A stretch of 6,099 nucleotides of DNA from assembly GCA_017652545.1 (NCBI GenBank), contig JAGCAV010000537.1, positions 1 through 6,099 on the forward strand, in the 5' to 3' direction. The notes under the pieces are model-generated. The model saw only the letters and a program-made list of their open reading frames with translations. It was not told where the DNA came from and ran no database searches. The DNA is from Lachnospiraceae bacterium (GTDB taxonomy: Bacteria > Bacillota_A > Clostridia > Lachnospirales > Lachnospiraceae). A program made the position numbers and the translations under genes. Of the stretch, positions 5,136 through 6,099 are shown one piece after another (the first letter of the stretch is position 1; the number at the start of each line of letters is the position of its first letter).

Positions 5136-6099
5136 TTGAAAGCATTAAAGATCGGTGTCATCGGGCTGGGTGACATCAGCAACGCGTACCTGACTAATCT
5201 GCAGAAGTATCCGGATGATGTTGAGTTATACGCCTGCGCGTGCCGAACCCCTGAAAAGGCCAAAGCAAAATGCGCACAGTACGGCTTCAGAAAAGCATAT
5301 CCCTCCGGAGAGGACCTGCTGAAGGACCCGGAGATCGATGTGGTCCTGAATCTGACGGTTCCGGCGGTCCACTACAAGTACAATCTCGCAGCCCTGCAGG
5401 CCGGAAAGCATGTGTATTCAGAGAAACCGCTCTCTGCCACGTTCGCCCAGGGAAAAGAGATCATGGACCTTGCAGCCGAAAAGGGACTGTATGTCGGCTG
5501 CGCACCCGATACGTTTATGGGATCAAGGATCCAGACTTTCCGACGTCTTATGGATGAGGGCGTAACGGGCAGAATCGTTGCCGGAACAGCGAGCTCGATC
5601 TCACATGGCTGGGAATGGTTCCATCCAAATCCGGCATTTTTCTATCAGAGAGGAGCCGGTCCTGTTCTTGATATCGGTCCGTATTATATGACTGCCCTGC
5701 TGTCCCTGCTGGGACCGGTCAGATCCGTCTGTGCGATGGGCATTCAGCCGCAGGAAGAGCGCGTCATTTATTCCGAACCCTTAAAGGGGCAGACACTGCA
5801 TGTGGATCCGGAAGTCATGACTTCACTGATGGCAGTCCTGGAATTTGAGAACGGCGCGATCGTCAACTACACGATGATGTGGGACGCGTGGGATTCTGTC
5901 ATGCCACGCCTGGAACTGTACGGGACGAAGGCGACCCTGACCATTGCGGAGGAGGACCCGAACGCGGGACCAAACCTGTTCGGCGGCGATACGCTTGTAA
6001 AAGACCAGGAGACATATCGCTGGAAGAACATGCCCCGCCTGGAAGGAGATGAGGAAATCCCCTGGGATATTGCGCAGGTGAAGCATCCGTATAACGCGA
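5136..6099 (+). CDS. Gfo/Idh/MocA-family NAD(P)-dependent oxidoreductase (3' partial)
   Basis: This is a cytoplasmic dehydrogenase of the glucose-fructose oxidoreductase / inositol dehydrogenase family, which oxidises or reduces sugars, inositols or their derivatives with NAD(P). The TTG start is chosen because the protein then opens MKALKIGVIGLGDIS, the Rossmann dinucleotide-binding motif (G7, G10, G12), and a ribosome binding site is correctly placed. 321 codons are visible with no stop before the window end; the family is about 330-390 residues, so most of the gene is present. Residues 96-98 are the conserved EKP (SEKPLSAT) at the catalytic site. The second active-site motif reads GPVLDIGPYYMTAL, with D179 present but Tyr (183) where many members have the His of D-x-x-x-H. 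That change is shared by a subgroup and affects substrate choice or chemistry. It begins 26 nt after the phosphatase. Its substrate is probably derived from the imported sugar, but this is inferred from context only. Confidence 0.94.
   Translation, partial: MKALKIGVIGLGDISNAYLTNLQKYPDDVELYACACRTPEKAKAKCAQYGFRKAYPSGEDLLKDPEIDVVLNLTVPAVHYKYNLAALQAGKHVYSEKPLSATFAQGKEIMDLAAEKGLYVGCAPDTFMGSRIQTFRRLMDEGVTGRIVAGTASSISHGWEWFHPNPAFFYQRGAGPVLDIGPYYMTALLSLLGPVRSVCAMGIQPQEERVIYSEPLKGQTLHVDPEVMTSLMAVLEFENGAIVNYTMMWDAWDSVMPRLELYGTKATLTIAEEDPNAGPNLFGGDTLVKDQETYRWKNMPRLEGDEEIPWDIAQVKHPYNA

Overview
The window looks like a carbohydrate-uptake locus from a Gram-positive Clostridia bacterium, most likely a gut Lachnospiraceae-type organism. 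This placement is inferred from three things: a DUF624/YesL-type membrane protein next to CUT1 sugar-transporter permeases, strong G-rich ribosome binding sites, and moderate GC codon use. No rRNA or marker gene is present to fix the taxon. All genes lie on the + strand.

Layout: (1) 2-445, the 3' part of a MalF/UgpA-like ABC permease, cut by the window edge; (2) 463-1305, its MalG/UgpE-like partner permease; (3) 1306-1737, a 432-base non-coding stretch. That stretch holds two 97% identical 107-bp copies of a GC-rich, highly foldable repeat, further stem-loops, a short tandem duplication and an intrinsic terminator at 1619-1649. (4) 1738-2436, a single-pass membrane protein of unknown function with a possible solute-binding-like outer domain; (5) 2494-3267, a DUF624 membrane protein with an extra charged tail; (6) 3343-5109, a two-pass membrane sensor phosphatase (outer sensor region, HAMP, SpoIIE/RsbU-type PP2C); (7) 5136 to the window end, a Gfo/Idh/MocA-family NAD(P)-dependent oxidoreductase with a TTG start, 3' truncated.

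How they may work together (inference): the two permeases form the membrane channel of a sugar or oligosaccharide importer. Its binding protein would be upstream, and its ATPase is probably encoded elsewhere. The repeat block and terminator close the transporter operon or attenuate read-through. The four downstream genes have short gaps and no visible terminator between them, so they may be one transcript. They combine two membrane proteins of unknown role, a signalling phosphatase that could report an extracellular or envelope signal to an anti-anti-sigma-type partner, and a sugar-modifying dehydrogenase.

The least explained parts are the structured repeat family, whose GTGAGCCA edge motif recurs at the 3' end of two genes, and the module of single-pass protein, DUF624 protein and sensor phosphatase. 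A perfect 14-bp inverted repeat sits exactly at the start of the window and makes the first ~40 bases suspect.
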